A stretch of 64,000 bases of DNA from NCBI GenBank assembly GCA_033283335.1, contig JAWMQP010000002.1, forward strand, positions 186,001 through 250,000. Direction: 5' to 3'. Position numbers and translations under genes: made by a program. Below, piece by piece: positions 25,780-34,503 of the stretch (positions are counted from its first letter, which is position 1; each line of letters starts with the position of its first letter). Below the pieces are notes generated by a model. That model saw only the letters and a list, made by a program, of their open reading frames with translations. It did no database searches and had not been told where the DNA came from. The stretch is from Pseudomaricurvus sp033283335. GTDB taxonomy: Bacteria; Pseudomonadota; Gammaproteobacteria; Pseudomonadales; Cellvibrionaceae.

Positions 25780-26418
25780 ATGACAGACAACCTGTTGGAC
25801 AACCACTTATTAGAGAACTATGCCAATGTGTATAACAACCGCATTGGTTTTGGCAAAAAGCCAGCTCTGTTACTGATCGATTTCGTGGAAGCCTATTACG
25901 ACAAATCCTGTGACCTGTACGCCGATGTGGAAGAAGCCCTGGCTTCAGCGACCCGGGTTTTGGAAGCAGCCCGCAACGCGGGAATACTGGTGGTTTATAC
26001 CAATGTGGTTTACCACCCTTCCGGCATCAACGGCGGTCGATTCTTTGAGAAGGCTAAGCCTCTTCGTCATCTGGTCGAGGGTTCACCAATGGGAGCCTGG
26101 GCCGGTGAATTGAAGCCCGCGGCTGATGAGCTGGTGGTGAATAAACAATACCCCAGCGCATTTTTTGGCACATCTCTGGCTTCTACCTTAACGGCGGCTG
26201 GTGTCGATAGTGTGATTCTCACTGGCCTGACGACCAGTGGCTGTGTGCGGGCGAGCTGTGTTGATGCCTGCTCTCATGGCTTCATTCCAATTGTGGTGGA
26301 AGAGGCTTGCGGTGATCGTCATGAAGCCCCTCACAAAGCCAACCTATTCGATATGAATGCCAAATACGCGGATGTAGTGAGTGAATATGAAATTCTGAGC
26401 TACCTGTCTAGTCTGTAA
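25780..26418 (+). CDS. Isochorismatase-fold amidohydrolase
   Basis: Cysteine amidase of the isochorismatase-like superfamily, 212 aa. The triad is visible: Asp in LLLIDFVEAYYD, Lys in VVNKQYPSAF, and Cys in LTGLTTSGCVRASCVDA. Relatives include N-carbamoylsarcosine amidohydrolase and maleamate amidohydrolase (NicF), which release ammonia from small amides. GFIPIVVEEACGDR is the usual substrate-loop segment. It ends the lower-pathway operon, followed by a terminator. Given the isomerase-fold gene at 13.1 kb, a maleamate-type substrate is attractive, but the sequence does not separate it from N-carbamoyl compounds. Confidence 0.88.
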   Translation: MTDNLLDNHLLENYANVYNNRIGFGKKPALLLIDFVEAYYDKSCDLYADVEEALASATRVLEAARNAGILVVYTNVVYHPSGINGGRFFEKAKPLRHLVEGSPMGAWAGELKPAADELVVNKQYPSAFFGTSLASTLTAAGVDSVILTGLTTSGCVRASCVDACSHGFIPIVVEEACGDRHEAPHKANLFDMNAKYADVVSEYEILSYLSSL

Positions 26419-26434
26419 CACTCCTAAATACAGA

Positions 26435-26460
26435 GGGCTTGGCCCATAGGCCGAGCCTTT
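26435..26460 (+). terminator. Rho-independent terminator after the lower-pathway operon
   Basis: Stem GGCTTGGCC/GGCCGAGCC (one G-T pair) with a CATA loop, then TTT. It separates the amidase gene from the GH3 gene. Confidence 0.7.
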
Positions 26461-26503
26461 GATCCCAAACCTAAGTCAGGAATTCTATTAAGTCAGGAAT
26501 GCT

Positions 26504-28807
26504 ATGAGAACAATAACGGGTGTATCGAAAAGCTTGACACAATTGGCGGCCATTGTAGCTGCGGTCTCTTCTGTACATGTCAGTGCAGCTCCGACCTTGG
26601 GGGTGGATCCTTTGGCAGACGTTGTCTCCGCAATGTCCCTGCAAGAGAAAATCAAGCTGGTGCGTGGTACCGGCATGGAGATGCCCCAGAGTGATGAGGA
26701 AAGCGGCCCCGCTGTGGGAGAGACGGGCAAAGGCAAAGTCGCCGGTGCTGCGGGTAATACCTATGCCATACCCAGACTGGGGATACCATCCATTGTGCTG
26801 GCCGATGGTCCGGCGGGGTTGAGAATTCAGCCTCACCGTAAAAACCAGCCCGATAAAACCTTTTATGCGACAGCGTTTCCCATTGCGACCCTGTTGGCTT
26901 CCACTTGGGACTTATCACTGGTGGAAGAAGTTGGTAAATCCATGGGGGAGGAGACCAAGGAGTACGGTGTCGACATCCTGTTGGCGCCGGGTATGAATAT
27001 TCAGCGCTATCCCCTGGGTGGGCGAAACTTTGAATACTATTCGGAAGATCCACTGCTGACCGGGAAAGTGGCGGCGGCGATGGTCCGTGGTATCCAGTCC
27101 AATGGTGTGGGCACCTCCATCAAACATTATGTTGCCAACAATCATGAGTGGAACCGTAACCAGTTGGATGTGAAGGTTGATGAAAAAACCTTACAGGAAA
27201 TTTACCTGAAGGGCTTTGAGATTGCAGTTAAAGAAAGTCAGCCGTGGACGGTTATGTCGTCCTATAACAAAGTCAACGGTACTTATACCTCTGAAAGCTA
27301 CGACCTGTTGAGCAAGATCCTGAGACAGGATTGGGGTTTCCAGGGCTTTGTCATGTCGGATTGGTTTGGCGGTGCAGACCCGATGGCTCAAATAGAAGCA
27401 GGTAACGACCTGTTGATGCCGGGTACCGATAAACAAGAGCAAACACTGCTGGCTGCCGCGGAAGCAGGGAAACTGGATGAGACGGCGTTGGATCGCAGCG
27501 TCAAGGCCATTTTGAAAATCATTCTGAAAACACCCACGTTTCAGGGTTATGACTATTCCGATGCGCCAAACCTCAAACACAATGCGCAAGTGGCCCGTCA
27601 AGCCGCAGCTGAAGGTATGGTATTGCTGAAAAACCATAACCACAGCTTGCCTCTGACGCCCAATACCAAACTGGCCATTTTTGGTAATGCTTCCTACCAG
27701 ATGATCACGGGTGGAACCGGCAGCGGTGATGTCAATGAAGCCTATTCGGTTTCCCTTTTGCAAGGTCTGGCTAATCAGGACTTTCTGCTCAGTGAGCCGT
27801 TGAATTCACTCTATAGCGCCTATCTCCGGGAAGAAACCGAGAAAAGACCAAAGCCGGAGGGCTTTGCCGCGTTCCTGCCACAGACACCCATCGCGGAAAT
27901 GCCTATTGCCAAAGAGGCGGTTTTGCAGGCCGCAGAAGCCAATGAGGTGGCTCTGATCACACTGGGCAGAACTTCCGGAGAATTTGCCGATCGGGATGAA
28001 GCCAACTTTTCCCTGAGTGAGGCGGAACAAGCCTTGCTTGAAACTGTCTCGACTGTGTTCAAAGCCCAGGGCAAGCCAGTCATTGTGGTGCTCAATATTG
28101 GCGGGCCCATTGAGATGGTGAGCTGGCGGGACAAGGTGGATGCCATTTTGCTGGCCTGGCAGCCGGGCCAGGAATCTGGCAACGCCATTGCCGATATTCT
28201 TGACGGTGAGGTGACTCCCTCTGGCAAGTTGACCAGCAGCTTTCCGGTAAACTTGCATGATTTTCCGTCGGCCAAAGGCTTTCCGGGTGTTGTGGATGAT
28301 CCTACCGCAAAACCTTCCAGCATTATGGGTACCCAGCCATCAACCGTCAGCTATACAGACGCCGGTAAAGTCGGCTATCGCTACTTTAATGCAGGAAATA
28401 AACCGGTTGCCTACCCATTTGGTTTTGGACTTTCATATACAAGCTTCAAATACAGCGACGTAAAATTCAGCAAGTTTGATGGTTCTAGTTCGTTAACGAT
28501 TGATGTCACTGTCAAAAATACCGGTAAATTTTCCGGCAAAGAGGTGGTTCAGGTCTATGCCTCCAGCCCGACGTCAACTATTTCTGCTAACCCTGCTACG
28601 CTCCGGGCGTTTCAGAAAACACGTTTGTTGGAACCGGGGAAAGCGGAAACGCTGACTTTTGTGATTCCAGCTGAAAGCCTGGCTGAATACAATCCGGATC
28701 TCTCTACATGGCAAGTGGTTGAAGGGAAATACAAATTTGCCATTGGCTCTTCGTCCAGACAGATTCACAAACGTAAAACGGTTTCTTTGAAAGGAGTGGT
28801 AAAATAG
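26504..28807 (+). CDS. Glycoside hydrolase family 3 beta-glucosidase, secreted
   Basis: Exported exo-glycosidase, 767 aa. A signal peptide covers about residues 1-28 (LAAIVAAVSSVHVSAAP). The GH3 N-terminal barrel has LADGPAGLRI, NIQRYPLGGRNFEYYSEDP, SIKHYVANNHEWNRN, and the nucleophile Asp286 in GFVMSDWFGG. The GH3 C-terminal domain (GNASYQMITGGTGSGDVNEAY) and a fibronectin type III-like domain (about 650-765) complete the standard architecture. It may release an aglycone (for example a plant phenolic glucoside) in the periplasm or outside the cell, which would feed the flanking pathway; that link is inference. The gene stands between terminators or gaps, so it is probably its own unit. Confidence 0.93.
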   Translation: MRTITGVSKSLTQLAAIVAAVSSVHVSAAPTLGVDPLADVVSAMSLQEKIKLVRGTGMEMPQSDEESGPAVGETGKGKVAGAAGNTYAIPRLGIPSIVLADGPAGLRIQPHRKNQPDKTFYATAFPIATLLASTWDLSLVEEVGKSMGEETKEYGVDILLAPGMNIQRYPLGGRNFEYYSEDPLLTGKVAAAMVRGIQSNGVGTSIKHYVANNHEWNRNQLDVKVDEKTLQEIYLKGFEIAVKESQPWTVMSSYNKVNGTYTSESYDLLSKILRQDWGFQGFVMSDWFGGADPMAQIEAGNDLLMPGTDKQEQTLLAAAEAGKLDETALDRSVKAILKIILKTPTFQGYDYSDAPNLKHNAQVARQAAAEGMVLLKNHNHSLPLTPNTKLAIFGNASYQMITGGTGSGDVNEAYSVSLLQGLANQDFLLSEPLNSLYSAYLREETEKRPKPEGFAAFLPQTPIAEMPIAKEAVLQAAEANEVALITLGRTSGEFADRDEANFSLSEAEQALLETVSTVFKAQGKPVIVVLNIGGPIEMVSWRDKVDAILLAWQPGQESGNAIADILDGEVTPSGKLTSSFPVNLHDFPSAKGFPGVVDDPTAKPSSIMGTQPSTVSYTDAGKVGYRYFNAGNKPVAYPFGFGLSYTSFKYSDVKFSKFDGSSSLTIDVTVKNTGKFSGKEVVQVYASSPTSTISANPATLRAFQKTRLLEPGKAETLTFVIPAESLAEYNPDLSTWQVVEGKYKFAIGSSSRQIHKRKTVSLKGVVK

Positions 28808-29109
28808 TCTTTCTACTTTACCAGGGCAAGGATGCCTGACCTCGCATTCACATTCCTTCATCATTTCCCCTATATGCTCAAAGACTAACACTGAGCAATA
28901 CGCTAATTTGGCTGTACTTGACTTAAAGAAGCCGTTCCAGTTTTAGCTTGCTACACTATTTGTCTGATTTATAGTCTGTACCGGATTCATCGAATACTCG
29001 GTTTGATTCGGGCTGTAAAATTGATCAAATTATCTGTAGTACAAGAGCTGTATTTGAAGAGTACTTCAACACACCTGAATGGCTAACATTCAGAACGTAA
29101 ATTGGAGAC
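28808..29109. other. Non-coding gap after GH3
   Basis: AT-rich stretch between convergent genes. I see no gene, RNA or repeat here other than the minus-strand terminator just beyond it. Confidence 0.6.
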
Positions 29110-29136
29110 AAAAAAGGGGGGGCAGAGGGCCCCCTA
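29110..29136 (-). terminator. Minus-strand terminator of the CoA-transferase gene
   Basis: Read on the minus strand: GGGGGCCCTCTGCCCCCCC followed by TTTTTT. The G/C-only stem is short but the T-run is strong. Confidence 0.7.
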
Positions 29137-29183
29137 AGTCGAACGAGAGATGGTTAAAAAGTTTAAATTAAGCTTCAGTAATA

Positions 29184-30368
29184 TTACTTGCTGCTGATCA
29201 CATTGCTGGATTTCAGCTCGTCAATGGAGTCCTGGGAGTAGCCGGCTGCTTGTAAAACCTGCTCGGAATGCTCACCTTCTGTTGGAACATCCCGGTACAG
29301 TTGTGTGCGTGCACCATTCATTTCAATTGGTAGGGCAGGCAGTTTGCTCTTTTTGCCGGCAAACGTAACCTCGACCAGGCCACCCGCGTTAAGATGAGGG
29401 TCATTAAACAAGTCAGACGGCTTGTTGATGGGGGCAAAGGGTACACCAGCACGGTCCAGACGCTCCATCAAGGTTTCTTTGTCCATACTGGCAAACAGCT
29501 CGCTAATCACCGGGAAGATGACATCCCGTTTTTTCACTCGATCACCGTTCTTTTCCAGTGAGCTGTCATGTAGGAAACTGGTGAGTTCAAATTCTTCACA
29601 GAATTTTTTCCAGAGTGTGTCGCTTACCACGCCGACAAATACGCGTTCGTTATTGAGGCAATGAAAAATGTCATAAATCGACCAGGCACTTTGGCGAATC
29701 GACATGGGGGGCGGCTCCACACCGGAAACTACTTGCTGGGCCATGTGCTGGCCCACCATATAAGCGGTAGTTTCGAACAATGAACTGGTGACATGGTTAC
29801 CCTGGCCTGTGTTATGACGATCATGCACCGCGCTCAGGATACCAATGACACCAAACATGGCACCGGTAATATCAATCACGGAGGAGCCCGCCCGCATGGG
29901 TCTATCTGGCAGTCCAGTCATATAAGCAAGGCCTCCCATCATCTGGGCGACTTCGTCGAGAGCGGTTCGGTTTTCATAGGGGCCTTTTAAAAAGCCTTTC
30001 AGGGAGCAGTAAATCAGACCAGGGTTCAATGCTTTCATGGCCTGGTAACCAAACCCCAGTTTGTCCATGGCACCTGGGCGAAAGTTCTCAATCAGGATAT
30101 CCGCATCCATGATCAACTTCAGGGCAATTTCTTTACCTTCATCGGATTTTAAATCGATGCAGACGCTTTTCTTGTTGCGGTTGTACATCGGGAAATAACC
30201 AGCACCTGACCCCTTCAAACGGCGAGTATTGTCACCTTGCAACGGTTCAACCTTGGTAACGTCAGCACCCAGATCCGCCAAAATTACCCCGGTTGCGGGC
30301 CCCATGACCATATGGGTGAACTCAACGACTTTCAAATCTTGTAAAGGCTTAACGCAGGCGTCTGTCAT
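29184..30368 (-). CDS. CaiB/BaiF family (class III) CoA-transferase
   Basis: Transfers CoA between carboxylic acids, 394 aa, standard length. Seen: LKVVEFTHMVMGPATGVILADLGADVTKVEP at the N-terminus, NRNKKSVCIDLKSDEGKEI, ENFRPGAMDKLGFGY, and the catalytic Asp in TALDEVAQMMGGLAYMTG. Members activate acids such as formyl/oxalyl, carnitine, benzylsuccinate, mesaconate or citramalate. It is a single-gene unit, with an operator-like TATATCAATATAT element about 70 bp upstream and its own terminator. It could activate an acid product of the nearby pathways. Confidence 0.92.
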   Translation of the reverse strand: MTDACVKPLQDLKVVEFTHMVMGPATGVILADLGADVTKVEPLQGDNTRRLKGSGAGYFPMYNRNKKSVCIDLKSDEGKEIALKLIMDADILIENFRPGAMDKLGFGYQAMKALNPGLIYCSLKGFLKGPYENRTALDEVAQMMGGLAYMTGLPDRPMRAGSSVIDITGAMFGVIGILSAVHDRHNTGQGNHVTSSLFETTAYMVGQHMAQQVVSGVEPPPMSIRQSAWSIYDIFHCLNNERVFVGVVSDTLWKKFCEEFELTSFLHDSSLEKNGDRVKKRDVIFPVISELFASMDKETLMERLDRAGVPFAPINKPSDLFNDPHLNAGGLVEVTFAGKKSKLPALPIEMNGARTQLYRDVPTEGEHSEQVLQAAGYSQDSIDELKSSNVISSK

Positions 30369-30893
30369 GAACGTGATCCCGTCTATTTCTGCTCTGATGT
30401 GGTGCAGATAAAGTCTGCTTGATATTTAGGGTGAATGTTATATCAATATATCAATAAGTGCAAGTGGTGGGTTTGCTGGACATTTACCGGACAATAGGAT
30501 TTGTTGTTGCAAAGAAAAGCTTTTATTGATGGAAGATAAGTTGCGAGCCCACTGTTTAGCCGCAAAATAAAGGCGGAATACGCAGACGACTGAAGATTCT
30601 TGACGAGAATTAAATTTGGCTCTTATTATGGCTGTCAGCTATAACAATGCAGACATGGCGCAGAGTGAGAAATAGGGCGCCTTGTGTTAATTGATGGAGT
30701 AGCATATATATTGCTGTGATGCGGCGTGTAGCCGAGCTGCATCGAGTCAGTGGCACGAACCCCGGCCATGACTTATGTCAATTGGCAGTTCGTGAGCGGC
30801 AACCGGATGTTCGGTATGTAATTGACGAAATGTCTCAAGGAGTGAGTCAGCCATGCATAGGTAAATTACCCAGAGTAATAGGTATTGTCGTAT
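30369..30893. promoter_or_regulatory. Divergent regulatory gap between CoA-transferase and Crp/Fnr genes
   Basis: Contains TGTTATATCAATATATCAA (30436-30454), which matches the GntR-type operator at 14-31 at most positions, and an Fnr half-site TTGATATTTA at 30419-30428. The rest holds no gene I can support; a short frame at 30716-30907 reads no known protein and overlaps the regulator start. Confidence 0.45.
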
Positions 30894-31553
30894 ATGATTT
30901 ACAATGAATGCATCTTATTTCACGGTTTGACTTACACCGAACTGAAAATGTTGGATACATTTGCAGAGCAGAAAAAGATTGCGGCAGGGAAATACCTGTT
31001 CGATCAAAACTCACCCTCTGACAACGTTTATAATGTCATTTCGGGTTCGGTCACCGTAGAGCGTATATCCAGTAATGGTCGCCGTCAGATTATCGGCATT
31101 CTTTACCCTGGCGATTTTCTTGGAATAACCAACTCCGACCATTATGACTACGCAGTCAGAAGCCTGACCGATGCCGAGTTGTACCAATTTAATCGCAAAC
31201 GCTTGTATGGCCTGGCTAAAGAAGTTCCTCATCTGAAGGCTAACATCGATCAGATCAGTTCTACTATTTTTGCCCGTATCCTCGATCACCTCTATATTCT
31301 GGGGCAAAAGAAAGCCCATGAACGGCTGTGTTTTCTCTTTATTCAATTGTTAGAGCGTCAGCCCGGGGCCACGCCAGAGCGGATTGACCTGATTGTGTCC
31401 CGACAGGATATGGCTGATTATTTAGGGTTGACCATTGAAACGGTTAGCCGCTCCCTGGCGAAACTGAAAAACGATGGCGTGATTGCCATTCCCTCCCTCA
31501 ATCATTTGAACATCCTGGATCTGGATGCTGTGAAAGAGTTAGCGGATACCTAA
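30894..31553 (+). CDS. Crp/Fnr family transcriptional regulator without Fe-S cysteines
   Basis: Transcription factor, 219 aa. A cyclic-nucleotide-binding-like N-terminal sensor domain (about 10-115: KYLFDQNSPSDNVYNVISGSVTVERIS, IIGILYPGDFLGI) joins a dimerisation helix and a C-terminal helix-turn-helix, VSRQDMADYLGLTIETVSRSLAKLKNDGVI. The recognition helix carries ETVSR, the Fnr-type reading head for TTGAT half-sites. The N-terminus has one Cys (residue 6) rather than the four of oxygen-sensing Fnr, so it should not hold a [4Fe-4S] cluster. ATG 30894 is preferred over TTG 30885. The window contains five Fnr-type palindromes of matching sequence, so this is the likely local regulator. Its signal is unknown. 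Confidence 0.9.
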   Translation: MIYNECILFHGLTYTELKMLDTFAEQKKIAAGKYLFDQNSPSDNVYNVISGSVTVERISSNGRRQIIGILYPGDFLGITNSDHYDYAVRSLTDAELYQFNRKRLYGLAKEVPHLKANIDQISSTIFARILDHLYILGQKKAHERLCFLFIQLLERQPGATPERIDLIVSRQDMADYLGLTIETVSRSLAKLKNDGVIAIPSLNHLNILDLDAVKELADT

Positions 31554-31620
31554 TTGGGTGTGCCGTAACCCACATATCTGTACCGACGCAGGCTTCCTTC
31601 TCTGAGTGCCAGTTAGGCGT

Positions 31621-31634
31621 TTGATATTTATCAT
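31621..31634 (+). promoter_or_regulatory. Fnr-type box 4, before the amine oxidase gene
   Basis: TTGATATTTATCAT followed by GG. A -10-like TAGGAT at 31657-31662 places the box centre about 41 bp before the expected transcription start, the class II position, and about 95 bp before the start codon at 31722. Confidence 0.65.
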
Positions 31635-31721
31635 GGATACCTTGCCGGAGGCGCCCTAGGATGAAAATCAACACTACCTGAAAACCCCAGTTGAAAACAT
31701 CCAAAGGCCCCTGCTCCCGCC

Positions 31722-33161
31722 ATGTCAAGAAGCAAACTGAATAGAAGAGACTTCCTCAAATCCGGTTCGCTGCTCTTGGGCGCGAGTATGCTGCCGCCCG
31801 TGGTCTGGGGTGCTAATAATAAAGATGTCATTGTCATAGGTGCAGGGCTGTCGGGTTTGAACGCTGCTCACTTGCTTGAAGCTTCCGGTTTGTCAGTTAC
31901 CCTGCTGGAAGGCAGTGATCGAATAGGTGGTCGACTCTTCACTTTGGATGATGTGCCCGGTAAGCCTGAAGCCGGTGGACAAACCATCGGTCCCACTTAT
32001 GGTCGTATGATCTATACAGCGATGCGCGAGGGTGTTCAGCTGGGTAATGTGGACTTCAACCTGGGCAGTGAACCGGCACGTTCAATACTGTATGTGAGTG
32101 GTGAACGAGTGTTACCGACAGAGTGGCCGTCTTCAGTTCACAACCCATTTCCGCAGGCCTATAAAGCCATTCCGCCTGACCAGCTGCTGATGCGGGCCAT
32201 GGGGCAACCACCGTTTGAGTCCAGCGGTGACTGGTTGTCACCCGACAAATTCAGCTTGGATGTCCCGACAGCCGATTTCCTGAAGAGCAAGGGTTTTGAT
32301 GAGGCGTCCATTCAGATGATGGGCCTCAGCAACAATTATGGCCGTTCATTGCAGGAGTCTTCTTTGTTGTTCCTGCATCGTAACAATAAAATCGTTTACG
32401 ACTCGATGACCACGCCCGGTGGGATTAAAACGGTCATGGGTGGCAATCAACGAGTTCCCGAAGCCATGGCCAGGTCATTGCAGGCGGACGTTCATCTGAA
32501 TAAAAAAGTGGTTTCCATTAAAGAGCAGGGCAGTCGGGTGACAGTAACCTGCGCCGATGGTTCCCGTCATACGGCAAGTTACGTTGTTTCCAGCCTGCCG
32601 TTCTCCACACTCAGGGATGTGAGTATTGAGCCTGGATTACCCGCTCTGCAAGCTGAGGCGGTGTCAAGCCTGGCCTATGGCCAGGTGTTCCAAGCCCATT
32701 TTGCCGTTGAAAAGCCATTTTGGGAAGGTCGTGGATTTTTGCCGAATGTATGGTCGGACTCACCCATAGAAAGGGTTTTTGCCAGTGATCCTCAGTACAG
32801 CGGCAAGATCACCAATCTGACGGTGTGGATTAATGGGCAGGCGGTAGAGCACATGGATAAGATGTCCGGCCAGGAGGCCGAAAGCTTCATCTCGAAAGAA
32901 TTTTACAAAGCCTTACCGGAGGCCAAGGGTGCGGTCCGTCTGGCAAAGATACACTCCTGGCAGCAACAGGAATTCGCCAAAGGTTCTTTCGCGGTCTGGG
33001 CTCCAGGTCAAATTCAGCGGTACAGTCAGATTCTGGCCCAGCCGGCCGGCCGGCTCCATTTTGCCGGGGAACATACAGCGCAGTGGGCATCAGGTATGGA
33101 GGGGGCACTGGAGTCTGGTGAACGCGCCGCAACGGAAATTATTGAACGAATCAATTCATGA
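31722..33161 (+). CDS. Tat-exported flavin amine oxidase/dehydrogenase
   Basis: FAD-containing amine oxidoreductase of the monoamine oxidase family, 479 aa. The leader NRRDFLKSGSLLLGASMLPPVVWGA is a twin-arginine signal (RR at about 8-9) and implies periplasmic location. The FAD motif is VIVIGAGLSGLNAAHLLEASGLSVTLLEGSDRIGGR, and the C-terminal FAD loop is HFAGEHTAQWASGMEGALESGERAA. A cytochrome c gene begins at, or about 20 nt after, its stop. The arrangement recalls nicotine oxidoreductase NicA2, a Tat-exported enzyme of this family that passes electrons to a cytochrome c instead of O2. The amine substrate is unknown. No strong ribosome site is visible before ATG 31722. Confidence 0.9.
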   Translation: MSRSKLNRRDFLKSGSLLLGASMLPPVVWGANNKDVIVIGAGLSGLNAAHLLEASGLSVTLLEGSDRIGGRLFTLDDVPGKPEAGGQTIGPTYGRMIYTAMREGVQLGNVDFNLGSEPARSILYVSGERVLPTEWPSSVHNPFPQAYKAIPPDQLLMRAMGQPPFESSGDWLSPDKFSLDVPTADFLKSKGFDEASIQMMGLSNNYGRSLQESSLLFLHRNNKIVYDSMTTPGGIKTVMGGNQRVPEAMARSLQADVHLNKKVVSIKEQGSRVTVTCADGSRHTASYVVSSLPFSTLRDVSIEPGLPALQAEAVSSLAYGQVFQAHFAVEKPFWEGRGFLPNVWSDSPIERVFASDPQYSGKITNLTVWINGQAVEHMDKMSGQEAESFISKEFYKALPEAKGAVRLAKIHSWQQQEFAKGSFAVWAPGQIQRYSQILAQPAGRLHFAGEHTAQWASGMEGALESGERAATEIIERINS

Positions 33162-33181
33162 ATGGTATATGGAGTAGATCA

Positions 33182-33490
33182 ATGCGGTTCGCAATACAAT
33201 GCATGCTTATGGTATCCGCTTTCAATGTGTCGTCGGTGGCTCTTGCCGAAGAGCCCAACGAGGCGGGGAAAAGGAAAGCGGTCGCTTGCGTTAGCTGTCA
33301 TGGAGCAGCAGGCATCAGTAACAGCCCGATTTGGCCGAACCTGGCAGGGCAAAAGTCAGCCTATCTGGAAAAGCAGTTAAAGGCGTTTCGTGCTGGCGAG
33401 AGAAAGGATGCCATGATGAATGCCATGGCCAAACCGTTAAGCGATCAAGACATTAAAGACATTGCTGCTTACTATTCAAGCCTCAAGTAA
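33182..33490 (+). CDS. Periplasmic class I c-type cytochrome, partner of the amine oxidase
   Basis: Small monohaem cytochrome, 102 aa. A signal peptide (MRFAIQCMLMVSAFNVSSVALA) ends near residue 22, followed by one CVSCH haem-binding motif and a C-terminal Met-rich segment (DAMMNAMAKPLSDQDIKDIAAYY) that can give the distal Met ligand, as in cytochrome c553/c5 proteins. ATG 33182 has GGAG 8 nt upstream; an alternative ATG 33158 overlaps the oxidase stop and would add eight residues. It is most likely the electron acceptor of the amine oxidase in the periplasm, feeding the respiratory chain. Confidence 0.88.
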   Translation: MRFAIQCMLMVSAFNVSSVALAEEPNEAGKRKAVACVSCHGAAGISNSPIWPNLAGQKSAYLEKQLKAFRAGERKDAMMNAMAKPLSDQDIKDIAAYYSSLK

Positions 33491-33796
33491 GACCCTATTT
33501 TAATCAGACTTCGCTCTGATTTCGTGGTTTCTCTAACAGCCTGAATCTGCCCAGTATTCAGGCTGATTATCATTTTTTCCGGCTCATCTGTTTTCTCTTT
33601 TTGCGCTTATCTTCGTCGTTTAGGCAGTTATTAACACAAAACTTGTGCATATTTTCAGTGACATGTGGCCAGCATGGAATAGCTGGTTTTACGTCATTAT
33701 ATTCTTAGAGCGTTTTGATTTTTGTTAATGTGTTAGGCAGGTCCAAGGGATAAGGTAAATGCCTGAACTGTTTCAATGATGTACAGAGGACAATAG
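33491..33796. other. Gap with terminator and Fnr-like element
   Basis: Holds two hairpins (AATCAGA/TCTGATT near 33501-33522; CAGCCTGAAT/ATTCAGGCTG at 33537-33565), the second followed by ATTATCATTTTTT and so a likely terminator of the amine oxidase transcript. At 33712-33730 it carries a 19-base sequence (core TTGATTTTTGTTAA) that recurs exactly at 46462-46480. Confidence 0.7.
33537..33578 (+). terminator. Terminator of the amine oxidase-cytochrome unit
   Basis: 10-bp perfect stem CAGCCTGAAT/ATTCAGGCTG, 9-base loop, then ATTATCATTTTTT. Confidence 0.8.
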
Positions 33797-34477
33797 ATGT
33801 TTATTACAGAATTAGCTGTGCTTCGGTGGGTCCATATCATTGCCGTTGTATATTGGCTTGGAGGGGAGTGGGGTGTTTTTCAGACGTCCTACAATATTGT
33901 CAATCGTCAGCTGCCGATGGCAGAGCGTCGCCGTCATATGGAAACAGCTTATAGGATCGACATCCTGGCGAGAACCGGGATTCTGTTGTTGTTGCCTCTG
34001 GGATTACATATGGGATACATCTGGGGCGTGCAGCCCTATGGTGGTGCTGCGTTATGGGCGATTTGGCTGTTTTTCGGTGCATGGCTGCTACTCTGCTGGT
34101 CTGCTTTTGTCTTTCGGGAAACTGACCGCGGTATTAAGTTGACTAAGCTCGACGAAGCTATCCGCTTTGTAGTCATTCCTGCTTTGCTGATCTGCAGTAT
34201 TGCTTCGCTGTTTGGCCATGGACCCTTTATTGCTGAAACGGGCCAAAAATGGTTCTCGGCGAAAGTGCTGATTTTTGGACTGTTGTTAATTATTGGTTTG
34301 AAGCTTCGCTTTGTCATGCGTGAATGGACCACGATCTTCCGTCAGTTAGCAATGAAAGAGGATGAGAAGTTAGAAGCAGTATTGATCAAGTCCATTAAGT
34401 TTTCCAGAAAAATGGCCTATGTGTACTGGGTTGGTATTGCAACGGTGGCTTTCCTCGGGTCTACCAAGCCGTTCTAA
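33797..34477 (+). CDS. Integral membrane protein of unknown function
   Basis: 226 aa with about six predicted membrane helices. The N-terminal segment LRWVHIIAVVYWLGGEWGVF has a His-Trp-Gly-rich helix like CopD/DUF2269-type proteins, and later helices carry His residues (GLHMGYIWG, LFGHGPF) that could bind haem or metal. AGAGGAC precedes ATG 33797. It is followed by a predicted secreted protein of unknown function (27 nt gap). A role in periplasmic electron transfer or export is possible given the amine oxidase and cytochrome before it. The function is not determined. Confidence 0.75.
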   Translation: MFITELAVLRWVHIIAVVYWLGGEWGVFQTSYNIVNRQLPMAERRRHMETAYRIDILARTGILLLLPLGLHMGYIWGVQPYGGAALWAIWLFFGAWLLLCWSAFVFRETDRGIKLTKLDEAIRFVVIPALLICSIASLFGHGPFIAETGQKWFSAKVLIFGLLLIIGLKLRFVMREWTTIFRQLAMKEDEKLEAVLIKSIKFSRKMAYVYWVGIATVAFLGSTKPF

Positions 34478-34503
34478 ATTCATTTGATTGTTGGATAAGT
34501 GGT

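Noticed and set aside
30716..30907. Short open frame before the Crp/Fnr gene
   Set aside because: No domain, overlaps the regulator start, no good ribosome site; probably chance.
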